Assembly: GCA_014529385.2 (NCBI GenBank)
Contig: CM043963.1
Span: 80,491,412-80,555,411 of the forward strand
Direction: 5' to 3'
Origin: Adiantum capillus-veneris
Taxonomy: Eukaryota; Streptophyta; Polypodiopsida; Polypodiales; Pteridaceae
DNA: 64,000 nucleotides
Shown: piece after piece, positions 23,227 to 35,000 of the stretch
Layout: the number at the start of each line of letters is the position of its first letter
Position numbering within the stretch: the stretch's first letter is position 1
Program-made: the position numbers and the translations under genes
Notes under the pieces: model-generated
The model's database searches: none
What the model saw: the letters and a program-made list of their open reading frames with translations, nothing else
What the model was told of the DNA's origin: nothing

Positions 23227-23388
23227 GATCTCATAGGATTGTGGTGTTGATAAACACCAAAAGTCAAGAGGATGTACAACACATGGATTTGAATAATAAC
23301 TACAAATTACATAAAACAAAGGAAGATACAAAAAAGATTTTGTTTACAAAATTGACTAGTATAGTCACAATAGAAGCTCCACAAAATT

Positions 23389-26300
23389 CTACTCCACATT
23401 TGATACCATATCTAAACTTTGATCCAAGTGTGGTTGATGTGCACGAGTGAGGCCTTCTTTGGATTTTAGAGCATGCCTTTCTGGAATCTTTATTCTAGAA
23501 AATGGTCCTTTTTTGTTGGGTCTCCAGGACCAAACAATTGCATCTACAGTTTCCCACACTTGTGGGTCCTTATAGTTGACAGCCCAATAACCCTTCCAAC
23601 AATTACTGTAAGCTTGAGTATCTGTCATCCCACTTTTTCTCGTGAAAGGTGCCCCATATTGAATCAAGAGTTTTCTGTAGTTTGGTGATGTAGGCTCATT
23701 ATCAATGTCAGATAAAGCCATTGCAAGCCACGCTGGATAGATTTCTGTGTCACTCGGAACAAGCATAAGAAAGTCACCTTGGTTCCCATTAGACATAGGG
23801 TCAAACTCTTCCCTTGGACTATCTCGTTAAGGCCCACAAAAATGATCGTTCAACTCTTCAAGGCCTAGGAATCTTTCTACTCCTTGTTGCAAATTCATTG
23901 TAGTGCTTTGTAGGTGAGACTATTCTTGAGTTTTTGGCCAAAACATTTCATACAAGACTCCCTCTAATATGATTGCTTTTCCAATCTCTTCAATTATCTT
24001 ACTCCAATAATCTATCACGGGTCTATAATATCGCGGAATACTTGAACCATTCCCTAAATTTTTCCAAAATTTTATATAGTTCTTTAGCCCCAAAATGACT
24101 TCTTCGTGGGCATTGACATACTCCGCCATTGGTACTAGAGTGGATCTCCATGTGGTAACACTCGATTGCCTTCTATGTCTGTTTTCCAAAGGCGAATACT
24201 TCCACTCCAACTTGATACACCTACATGTGCCTTATGTTGCATCATTGGTGTCTCATCCTGCATAAAGAACCTAAACTGAAGCGGTTTGGAATGTCCAACA
24301 AGTATGTCTTGTCCATCACAAAGATAGCCATCACAATATTGCTTGAAATCGGGGATCTTTGTGAGAAAAAATGGAGCTGGAGATGAAGATGAGCTGTTTC
24401 GTAATGTATCCATCAAATGTGGCAAAGTATAGGTTTGTGTAACTCTCAAATTCTCTGAAAACATACTAAACATGGTGTCTATGTCCTCATGTGTATGCCC
24501 AACCATTAAAAATCCTAGCTGGATGGTTTTGAAAACACCCCTTGCAACAAGCATTGACAAATAGGCAAATAAGTATCGATTTTTGTTTTCCCCTGCACAA
24601 TTATCCAATTGTAGCAACAAGTTCTCTGGAAACCTACGAAATGTTGACCCCAATTCCTCTTCTGCAATTTCTGATGACTACACAATGGGCTCTTTTCCAT
24701 CACTCAAGTTATGGTAGTCCAAAGCATCCCTTGAGTTCAAAGCATGTAGTAGTGAAATATTGCTCCTTGGAAGTCCATTTGCTACTAGATCACCAAGAGG
24801 ATGCTTATCTATCCTCTCTAGGTTATGTAAACAATTAGCAATTGAGCCAATTGTAAGATTTGGATCAGTTCGCCACAAACCATTCAAGACAAAGTGTCCG
24901 TAATGACCTTCTCCATGTCCATGAGTGATCATGCAGATTATATCCTGAATCCACACCCTTAGGGACAATGCGTAATCTAGGAATGGCAGTCTTCTTTTGA
25001 TCCATCTTATCATGGATTATGCATACATATTTTTGTGGTTGAGTTTCTGAATACGTGCGCCATGCATAATATAGGCTTCTACAACTCTTTTGTTGTGCCA
25101 TGTGAACTTCTCTCTCCCTCAAGAGAAGAGCTCTATCTTCAAGAGAAGGTTTAGCTTCTAACCTTGCCTTGATTGAGGTACAAATATTGCACTTAGAGAA
25201 ATCACTCGTCTTTGTTAAAGTGACATGTGGGTACTCTTTGTTCCAAATTCTACCAAAAGAAGATTGGGATAGATTCTTCTCATAGCCCATTTGGTCAAGT
25301 GTCGTGTTGATTTCACATAAAATATCCACTTGTTTGTATGTTGATGGAATCACCAATTGAGTCTCTCTTTAGCCATCTAGCAGTTTTCTACTTCTATGTG
25401 GTATCTTCTCAGAGTTGTTTTCCACAAACTCATTTAGTAGTGCTCTTGCTAAACTAGTATGTTGAAGTCCCCTTCTCAATGTACATGTGTTCCCATGTAC
25501 ATATTGGCGCACACCATTTTCAAAGTTCTCCTTGTATTCATAAAATGATGTCTTTGGTATTCCATGTAGCTCATACCATGCTCTACAACAAACAATAGAG
25601 CCATTTAGCCTGAATTGGTATTGTGACTTCTCATCTTTTTGATAACATATAGAAAGAACATCATAAACATAATTAGTGCGTGATTTTTGAGACTCTCCCC
25701 AAAATTGTTGTCGTAACCTTGTCACCATATCACGATCTGCAAACTGGCAACATTTTTGTGCACAACAATCAATGCATGATACCCTTTGAATTGATTTGTT
25801 TGAAAGGTAAAAAGTGGAAGCTGGTGTTGCTTTTGATTTTTGAGTCCTGTTCATGAAAGTGTATCGTCTCTTCCTTGACAACTGGACAACATTACTCCCA
25901 TCAAGTTTTTTCCCAACATTGTCATCGTTGGATACATCCTCATATGTAGCATGCATGCCATCAACAGGAACAAAGCATTGTAATGGTCTCCCATTCAACA
26001 TTGTTGTCTGCTTGATGGGCCACTTTAGCAAAGTGATGCTACCCACTTCAACCACATCATCAATGCTTGCATTTTCTCTTTCAATACCCACACCTACACA
26101 ATCATGACCAAGTTCGTGAAAGTTGACATAATCATGTGGAAATACATATAAGATGGTCCCTTCATTCATGGTTTGCATCATTGTGTCATCTTTTAAAAGG
26201 ACCCTCTGATTTCTCCAAGACTCTCAAATCATTGCTTCAAATTTTGGGCTTGTCATAGGTATTGCATCTGTAACTAGAGGATCATAATGATCATGTTGTT

Positions 26301-26598
26301 CATCACCATTGTAGCTTTCCTGTGGATCAATTAAGTTCCCATTTAATATAAAAGATCGCAAAAGAAGATTTGACCATCGAACATCACTCCATAATGAACC
26401 TTGGAGAGATGAAGTATCCATTGTAGGAAAAGGTAGGACCACATCGTTCAAGCATTCCTCCACTAGTATGGAGACATTTCCTTGCCCTATCTTTTTACCA
26501 CCACAAGTGGAAGCTGGATCTGTTCTACACACACAACCAATACCAACAATTTCATTGTCAAGAATCATATGTACTTTCTCCCAAGATTCAAAGTCCAT
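23389..26598 (-). pseudogene. DUF7869-like gene, broken
   Basis: One long minus-strand frame of about 1070 codons, interrupted by in-frame stops (about 26226, 25371, 24680, 23922 and once more before 23796) and frameshifts near 24935 and 24140. Blocks in order: an N-terminal acidic region; a Cys-rich CIDCCAQKCCQF; VCCRAWYELHGIPKTSFYEY and a HGN motif, as seen upstream of DUF7869 domains; SKCNICTSIKARL; IHDKMDQKKTAIPR; then LLLQLDNCAGENKNRYLF and FLMVGHTHEDIDTMFS, the D-N-C/N-K-N and G-H-T-x-x-D-I-D hallmarks of DUF7869. These resemble the acidic residues of an RNase H-like nuclease fold, but activity is not established. It lies head to head with the 37625 gene across the arrays. Family assignment is from memory of the motifs. 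Confidence 0.75.
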
Positions 26599-26695
26599 CG
26601 TGTAAGTGAAAAAGATTACATTGTTAAATCCATAGTTATAGAAAAATACTCTTCAAACAAAAAATCATGCTACAACATGAAAAAGGTTTGCATAG

Positions 26696-28075
26696 GTTAG
26701 ACAAGTGGTGAACCTTGAGACCAAATCCTCCTTACTATATTAATGGAATCAAGGTTGGAAATTATGGTGGATCTTGAAACCAAAGCATCCTTGCTATATT
26801 AGAGCATAGGTTGGACAAGTGGTGGACCTAGTTGTAATACCCACTGCCTCCTATCAACTACTATAGGACTATGCTTTCCAATGTCCAAGTATCCCTTGAG
26901 TTTTGCAAGGTTGAACACGTGGTGGATCTTGAAACTAAAATCCCCTTTCTATATTAGAGCATAGCTTGGACAAGTGGTGGACCTAGATATAATGCCCAAT
27001 ATCCAAGGTGAAATACCTTAGGACCTTGCTACCTTGCTTGCCAATGTTTACGTAGCCCCTCATTTATTTAATGGAAGCAAGGTTGGACAAGTGGTGGACC
27101 TTGAAACCAAAGCCTCTTTGCTATATTAGAGCATAGGTTGGACCTAGTTGTAATACCCATTGCCACCTATCAACTACTATAGGACTATGCTTTCCAATGT
27201 CCAAGTATCCCTTGAGTCTTGCAAGGTTGAACACGTGGTGGATCTTGAAACTAAAATCCCCTTTCTATATCAGAGCATAGTTTGGAAAAGTGGTGGACCT
27301 AGTTATAATGCCCAATATCCAAGGTGAAATACCTTAGGACCTTGCTACCTTGCTTGCCAATGTTTACGTAGCCCCTCATTTCTTTAATGGAAGCAAGGTT
27401 GGACAAGTGGTGGACCTTGAAACCAAATCCTCTTTGCTATATTGGAGCATAGGTTGGACCTAGTTGTAATACCCACTGCCACCTATCAACTACTATAGTA
27501 CTATGCTTTCCAATGTACAAGTATCCCTTGAGTCTTGCAAGGTTGAACACGTGGTGGATCTTGAAACTAAAATCCCCTTTCTATATCAGAGCATAGCTTG
27601 GAAAAGTGGTGGACCTAGTTATAATGCCCCTCCTTTCTTTAATGGAAGAAAGGTTGGAAAAGTGGTGAATCTTGAAACCCAAACCCTTTGGCTATATATA
27701 GAGGATAGCTTGGACAAGTGGTGGGCTTAGTTGTAGTATCCAATGTCCAAGGTCCAAGGTGAACTATGTAAAGACCTTACTTCCAAAAACATAGTCGTAC
27801 AAGTGGTTCTCCTTGAAACTAAAACCTCCTTAGTGTATTAGAACATAGCTTGGACAAGTGGTGGACTTAGTTGTAATGGTGAATGTCCAAAGCAAACTAT
27901 TATAGGACCTTATTTCCCAAATCATGTTTGGACAAGTGGTGGATCTTGAAACCAAAACCCCCTTGCTCTATTAGAGCATAGCTTAGATAAGTGGTGGACC
28001 TAGCTGTCATGGAAAATGTTCAATGTTAACTGCTACAGGACCTTGCTATTCAATGTCTAGGTAGAGCTAGCTTCT
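26696..28075 (+). repeat. AAGTGGTGGACC tandem array B
   Basis: Units around GGTTGGACAAGTGGTGGACC. Part of it is a higher-order repeat of about 320 bp, since the same CCAAGTATCCCTTGAG landmark recurs at about 26884, 27205 and 27525. It begins about 100 bp upstream of the DUF7869-like start and is interrupted at 28080 by a DNA transposon. A few units continue at 29423-29560. Confidence 0.9.
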
Positions 28076-28079
28076 TTAA

Positions 28080-29418
28080 CACTAGAATGGTAACCTAACA
28101 GGACATAAAAGTGTCCTTTCAGGGTTTTGGGAAAAAATTCCAAAACCATAGTAGATCCACTCATTTTGAAAAATCCTTTCATGAGCTTATAGTTCAATAA
28201 CTACTACATATGGAAAAAATGAGAAACTTGTAATTTTTTTCATCCCTTGGTCACTACAAGCCTCCAAAGTTGATGGACCAGTGCATTTTGCCCAAAACAA
28301 CAATTTCTTATTGTTGATTGCATATAAATAAGAGTGGGGATTTTTGTAGGACATGAGATAAAATGCCACGTTAACTTCAATGGGTTGGTGACCAAAAAAT
28401 ATGGTTTATTTTACCTCACTAATTTTTTTTTGGACGAAAAAAATAGGTACAAAAAAGTTTCATTTTTGCCATTCTGCGGACCTATTATCAAAGTTTCTAT
28501 AGTCACGCTCAATACAGATACTATATACATGTTTTCTTAGTTCCCTTTGAGCCTTTGGATTCAAAAGGATCCATGGAGCATGTCAAAAGGATAATGGATC
28601 TCTTAAAATTGGAACCTTGGGGCCAATGATAAAGTGCTAAATGTAGCAAACATGAAAAAACTGGGTTTAGCAATATGACCTCTAGAAACCCATAGAAACT
28701 ACTCAATATCTAGCCAAGTTTGTAGTCTATGATTAGATATGGTTACTACCTACAAAATACACACAATTGGCCTAAGAAACTAGAAATATTGAGAAAGTTA
28801 TACTTGCTACTCTAAAATGTATCATATTCTTCAGTAATCAAAAAACTCAACCATCATCATATACTATGCTATATAGCATATTAGGTCCCCCAAAACTCAA
28901 GGAAGATTAGATTTATGTTATACATTACACTTAAACAATCAAAATTGAATTTGGATATCAAGGAAGCCACCAAAAAAATCATAAAAGTGCTAATTTTGGC
29001 CAAAAAACAGGGTTATGCAATTCTTGTAAATTGGTCATAACTTTCAATTTTAACACTTAGCCCTCCCTACAAGCATCAAAACACGTTGAGAACTATGAAG
29101 GCCTTACCTCTAGCCATCTAAACCTCACAGACATGAAGTTTAGAGTGGTATAGTTGCCAAAAATTGAAAAAAAGGCAAAAACAGGACCCGTTTTTTCACA
29201 CAGTTTAGGTTCAAAAATGTTGTGCAAGAGTAAGGTTAATGGTGAGATCAATACTCCAAAAAAAATACTAAGTTTTTTTCAGCTCATAAGGCAACTTTGT
29301 GGATATATATCACCTAGAAATTCATTTTCATACTCTTCAAATAATTCAAGAAAAATGGTCACTTAACACGACACAAAAGTGTCCAAGGACATAAAAGTGT
29401 CTTGTTACCATTCTAGTG
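28080..29418. mobile_element. 1.34-kb TTAA-type DNA transposon
   Basis: Perfect 15-bp terminal inverted repeats, CACTAGAATGGTAAC and its complement, are flanked by TTAA on both sides (28076-28079, 29419-29422). Array units elsewhere show the empty site with one TTTAATGG. Near both ends is a palindromic word, GGACATAAAAGTGTCC or close variants. There is no transposase-like frame, so it is non-autonomous. The TTAA duplication fits piggyBac; the CACTA start recalls En/Spm, but those duplicate 3 bp. A second copy begins at 63838. Confidence 0.9.
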
Positions 29419-29559
29419 TTAATGGAATCAAGGTTGGGAAAGTGGTGCATCTTGAAACCAAAAGCCCTTTATTGTATTAGAGCATAGCTTGGACAAGTGA
29501 GGGACCTAGTTTTAATATGTGATGTCCAAAGGAAAGTATTACAAGACCTTGCTTTCCAA

Positions 29560-30110
29560 TATTTGAATTGGTCAAATGGTTAAAACTAAGTATAAAACTT
29601 TGACCATTTTCTTCCCGATTTGCCAAAAAGATAGTTTTAGACACCCCTAAATGAAAATGGTTTAGGGTGGCCTTAAACAACATTTTTTCAAAGACTTGAA
29701 CAAAAGGGTTGCCGGAGAGTAATGAAAATTTATTATGGCTTGAAGTGTCTGAGTATGTGAAAACAAGCTTAGGTTTTCCACGAGGCAAAAGGTGACAAAA
29801 AAGAACTGTTGTCTCTTATGACATAATAAGAACATTGGAAACTTAGGATTGACCATGTGGCCTAAATATTGGCAAGTGAAGTGGTGGCCAAGTTTTTTGG
29901 CACAGTGTGCACTTGGTCCTATATGTGTTGACCACTTGGCTAAATCTAGGACTATAAGGCCAAACCTTTGGCACCTTAAATATAGTATGGGACATAATCT
30001 AGAAGTGCTATAGTAAATTAGTAGTATAGTTAATATGTTAATATTTTTATTATATTTAAGTATATGCTAAATATAATTTATGTTCAAAATTTCACTAATG
30101 AAGAATGTTC
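29560..30110. other. No gene seen between array B and the GC-rich patch
   Basis: AT-rich. A few degenerate array words (AAGTGGTGGCC near 29880) remain, and nothing coding is recognised. Confidence 0.5.
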
Positions 30111-30119
30111 CCATTTAGA

Positions 30120-30345
30120 ACTCCAGATGTGGGGTCTTAGGGCAATGCCACAATGGGGTGCATCCGACGAGGCAGCGCTTCCACGTGAGGTTTGGGGATA
30201 GCGCTCTTGATGGGGATGTGGAATATAGCGCTCTCGATGGCGGGGCTTGGAAGGCTAATTTTGGGATATTGTTCTGGGCGGGGTCTTGGGGTAGCGCCCC
30301 AGGCAGGGTCCGGGATAGCGCCCCGGGCAGGGTCAAGGGGCAGCA
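30120..30345. repeat. GC-rich patch of GGGATAGCGCCCCGGGCAGG-like repeats
   Basis: Three to four degenerate units of about 22-35 bp around GATAGCGCCCCGGGCAGGGT. Base composition is sharply different from the surrounding AT-rich DNA. The short open frames here are composition artefacts. Origin unknown; perhaps part of an LTR. Confidence 0.6.
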
Positions 30346-30900
30346 TGTTTTGCATATTTTCAACCATGATTTCTTTAATTTTGGCCGTGTGAATTGGTTA
30401 ATGTTTTATACTGCTTTTGTTTTTTTTTAATCCTATGATAAAACGTGGACTTGTAGCTTACGTGGCATTCTAATAAACCCTATCAAGATCAGGCACAGAG
30501 AGAGCGCACGAGCAACGCACACAGAGAAAGGAGGCGAGCAGCAAACACACAAAAAGCGCACGCGGATCGCACACAGTTGGAGTATACGCGCGCGTAGAGG
30601 AGCAAACCCGACATCGTACACAACGCACAGGTGGAGCGCACAGGATTGACAGTTCACGCACAAGATAAAGAAACAACATCGTATGCAACGCTTTCCAGAA
30701 GGGCAGGATCAGACATAGCTTCTTCTCAGGAGACATTGCACACCTCACGAATAGAGAAAAAACAGGTATTTCTCTCTTTCTCACTCTCTATCTTTCTCCA
30801 TATAGAGAAGATGGTTCTCTGTAACTCTTTCTTGCACACACACTCTCTTGTCAAAAGACAAGATACATAGTTTAAAAGTATTCCCGCACACATACACATA
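30346..30900. other. No gene seen
   Basis: It includes a CGCACACA/GCGCACG-rich stretch (30490-30640) and a CT-rich stretch (30765-30810). No gene family is recognised. Confidence 0.5.
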
Positions 30901-31170
30901 TTCCCACACATCGTCTTCCTCTCTTCCACATACATAACCACAGTGAAATTTGTTATCTTGCTGTCTCTGTATTGAAAATACATGCGCATATTCCCACACA
31001 TCGTCTTCCTCTCTTCCACATACATAACCACAGTGAAATCTGTTATCTTGTTGTCTCTCTCTTGAAAATACATGCACATATTCCTATACATCGTCTTCCT
31101 CTCTTCCGCATACATAAACACTGTGAAATCTGTTATCTTTCTCTCTCTCCTCTCTCTAGAAAACAGGTAT
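30901..31170. repeat. 90-bp tandem triplication
   Basis: Units begin at 30901, 30991 and 31081 with TTCC(C/T)A(C/T)ACATCGTCTTCC and stay nearly identical for most of their length. Open frames here are byproducts of the repeat. Confidence 0.9.
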
Positions 31171-31789
31171 TTCTCTCTCTCTCTCTCTCTGTGTATCTAT
31201 CTATCTATCTTTGTATCTTGCTATCTCTCTCTTGAAAATACATGCTCATGTATGTGTGCGTCTGTGTTATCTATGTGTATGTATGTATATTTGTGTTATT
31301 TCATTCTAATACTCATACATAATGTAGATACACAATTACACTTAATTACGATATGCACACATAGTATATATACATACATAAATATCACAGATAACTAACA
31401 CATTGTAATACTAGTAAACTTGAATGGAAGACTTACTTGCGTGATCTGTTAAAGTCGATTCTTGTAGTGAGTTCTAGATGTATGCAGTGTTGATTTTCCT
31501 CTAATCCATTTGTAGATATGATTGTAACTTCTGTTTCTCAACAAAAGTAGTGTTGTTTAGTAATACACCTAATGGACATAAATGGTTGAAACTAGGACAT
31601 GTAGACCAAAAATACGTGTATTTCCTTGGATGAATATATACACTTTTTGGTGACCCTTACTACAAGTGGTGGACCTTGAGACCAATGGACTATAAGGACG
31701 TTGTTCAAATTCTCTAACCACTCTCTCTAACATGGTGACATAATTTAGGTGTAATAAATTCATATCTATGCAAACTAATATCAATTTAG
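31171..31789. other. No gene seen; CT- and ATGT-rich DNA
   Basis: CT- and TATC-rich at 31160-31240, then TGTATGTATG-like DNA. A single array unit (ACAAGTGGTGGACCTTGAG) appears at about 31663-31681. Confidence 0.5.
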
Positions 31790-32095
31790 GCTCGTTAATT
31801 TAAATTTGTTTGAATTTATGTACAATATAATGATTTGAGGTTTGCATCTTTGAATTTAGGTGGGATAATGATATCTTTTTGTGGTAAACTTGAATTTAAA
31901 ATCAATTTCGCGTGGAATATTTTAAATTTAAGCGGTAAACTTTAAATTTTATAAAAAAGTTTGAATTTTAAAATTTTGGGCGGGATATTTTTAAATTTAG
32001 ACTGGATATTTAAAATTGGGAGGGATATTTTAAATTTAGGCGGCGATAAGATTTTGAATTTTAAATTTAGGCAGGAAGGTTTTGAATTTATAGCA
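31790..32095. repeat. AATTTAGGCGGGA-type repeat module, copy 2
   Basis: Repeated AAATTTAGGCGG, GGGCGGGATATTTT and TTTAGGTGGGATAA words in AT-rich DNA, the same type as 16770-16915, and again directly left of an AAGTGGTGG array. It is longer and more degenerate than copy 1. Confidence 0.65.
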
Positions 32096-32099
32096 AGAT

Positions 32100-35000
32100 C
32101 TCCCTTACATAAGAGAGTATAGGTTGGACAAGTGGTGGACCTTAAAGCAAGAGCATCCATGCTACTGGACATGATAGGTAGGGAATCTAGTTGAATATTG
32201 TATGTATAATATATATGTAATAGACTAGCTTGGACAAGTGGTGGACCTTGGAACAAAACCCCATGTAAAACATATCATGCACATTCCAAGTGGTGAGAAA
32301 AAATATCATTTAAGATATAGCCTTTTAGGTTGGACAAGTGGTGGACCTTAACACCCAAACCTTCTTACTATAATGACATAGAGTGTAAAAGTGGTGAATC
32401 TTGAGACCAAACCACTCATGCTACTAAGGATAATAGGTTGGAAAAGTGGTGGACCTTGAATGTAAACCCCCCATGTACGAAATATCGTGGGCTTAAGGTA
32501 TTTCAATGGAGCCTAGCATCTTGGAGACATGGTGCAACTTGCTTCTCTTCATGTTTCAATGGAGCCTATCTTCGACAAATGGCGGAGCATCCTTCTCTCC
32601 ATGTTTCAATGGACCCTAGCTTGGACAAGTGGTGGACCTTTGCTTCTCTCTATGTTTCAATAGAGTTAGCTTGGACGAGTGGTGGACCTTGGAACCAAAC
32701 CCCCATGTAAAACATATCATGGACATTCCAAGTGGTGAGAAAGAATACCCTTTAGGATATAGCCTTATAAGTTGGACAATTTGTAGAACTTAAAACCCAT
32801 ATCTTCTTAATATAATAACATAGAATGGAAAAGTGGTGAATCTTGAGACCAAACCACTCATGCTACTAAGGATAATAGGTTGGACAAGTGGTTTACCTTG
32901 AATGTAAACCCCCCATGTACGAAATATCGTGGGTTTAAGGTATTTCTACAGAGCCTAGCATTTTGGAGACGTGGTGCAGCTTGCTTCTCTTCACGTTTCA
33001 ATCGAGCCTATCTTGGACAAATGGTGAAGCATCCTTCTCTCCATGACTGAATGGATCCTAGCTTGGACACGTGGTGTACCTTTGCTTCTCTCTATGTTTC
33101 AATAGAGTTAGCTTGGACAAGTGGTGGACTTTGAGATCAAACCCCCATGTAAAACCTATCATGGTAACTCTAAGTGGTGAGAAAGAATAACTTTTAAGAT
33201 ATAGCCTTATAGGTGGGACAAGTGGTAGACCTTAACACCGAGATCTTCTTAATATAATGGCATAGAGTGGAAAAGTGGTGAATGTTGAGGCTAAACCACT
33301 CATGCTACTAGAAATAATAGGCTGGACAAGTGGTGGACCTTGAATGTAAACTCCCCATGTATGAAATATCGTGGGTTTAAGGTATTTCAATGGAGCGTAA
33401 CATCTTGGAGACATGGTGCAGCTTGATTCTCTTCATCTTTCAATGGAGCCTATCTTGGACAAATGGTGGAGTGTCCTTCTTTCCATGTTTCAATGGACCC
33501 TAGCTTGGACAAGTGGTGGACCTTAGAACCAAACCCCCATGTAAAACCTACCATGGTCACTCCAAGTGGCGAGAAAGAATACCCTTTAAGATATAGCCTT
33601 ATAGGTTGGACATGTGGTGGACCTTAACACCCAGATCTTCTTAATATAATGACATACAGTGGAAAACTGCTGGATCTTGAGACCAGACCACCCATGCTAC
33701 TAGCGATAATAGGTTGGACAAGTGGTGGACCTTGAATGTAAACCCCCCATCTACAAAATATCATGGGTTTAAGGTATTTCGATGGAGCCTAGCATCTTGG
33801 AGACATGGTGCAGCTTGCTTCTCTTCATGTTTCAATGGAGCCTATCTTCGACAAATGGTGGAGCATCCTTCTCTCCATGTTTCAATGGACCCTAGCTTAG
33901 ACAAGTGGTGGACTTTTGCTTATTGCTATGCATGTGTCAATAGAGTTAGCTTCGACAAGTGGTGTACCTTGGAACCAAACCCCCATGTATAACCTATCAT
34001 GGTCACTCCAAGTGGCGAGAAAGAATACCCTTTAAGATATAGCCTTATAGGTTGGACAAGTGGTGGACCTTAGCATCCAGATCCTCTTAATATAATGACA
34101 TACAGTGGAAAAGTGGTGAACCTTGAGACCAAACAAGTCATGCTACTAGCGATAATAGGTTGTACAAGTGGTGGACCTTGAATGTAAACCCCCCATGTAC
34201 AAAATATCGTGGGTTTAAGGTATTTCAATGAAGCCTAGCATCTTGAAGACATGGTGCAACTTGCTTATCTTCATGTTTCAATGGAGCCTATCTTGGATAA
34301 ATGGTGGAGCATCCTTCTCTCCATGTTTCAATGGACCCTAGCTTGGACAAGTGGTGGACCTTTGCTTCTCTCTATGTTTCCATACAGTTAGCTTGGACAA
34401 GTGGTGGACCTTGGAACCAAACCCCCATGTAAAACCTATCATGGTCACCCCAAGTGGTGAGAAAGAATAACCTTTAAGATATAGCCGTATAGGTTGGACA
34501 AGTGGTGGACCTTAACACCCAGATATTCTTAATATAATAACATAGAGTGGAAAAGTGGTGAATCTTGAGAACAAACCACTCATGCTACTAGCGATAATAG
34601 GTTGTACAGGTGGTGGAACTTGAATGTAAACCCCCCATCTACGAAATATCGTGGGTTTTAGGTATTTCAATGGAGCCTAGCATCTTGGAGACATGGTGCA
34701 GCTTGCTTCTCTTTATGTTTCAATGGAGCCTATCTTGGACAAATGGTGGAGCATTCTTCTCTCCATGTTTCAATGGACCCTAGCTTGGACAAGTGGTGGA
34801 ACTTTGCTTCTCTCTATGTTTCAATAGAGTTAGCTTGTACAAGAGGTGAAACTTGGAACCAAACCCCAATGTAAAACCTATCATGGTCACCCCAAGTGGT
34901 GAGAAAGAATAACCTTTGAGATATAGCCTTATAGGTTGGACAAGTGGTGGACCTTAACACCCAGATATTCTTAATATAATGACATAGAGTGAAAAAGTGG

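Noticed and set aside
28080-29418. Classical En/Spm (CACTA) transposon
   Set aside because: The ends read CACTA...TAGTG, but the duplication is TTAA on both sides, longer than the usual 3 bp, and no En/Spm gene is present. TTAA-type is preferred.
30115-30430. Two overlapping ORFs in the GC-rich patch
   Set aside because: GC-rich DNA has few stops; the translation shows only the nucleotide repeat.
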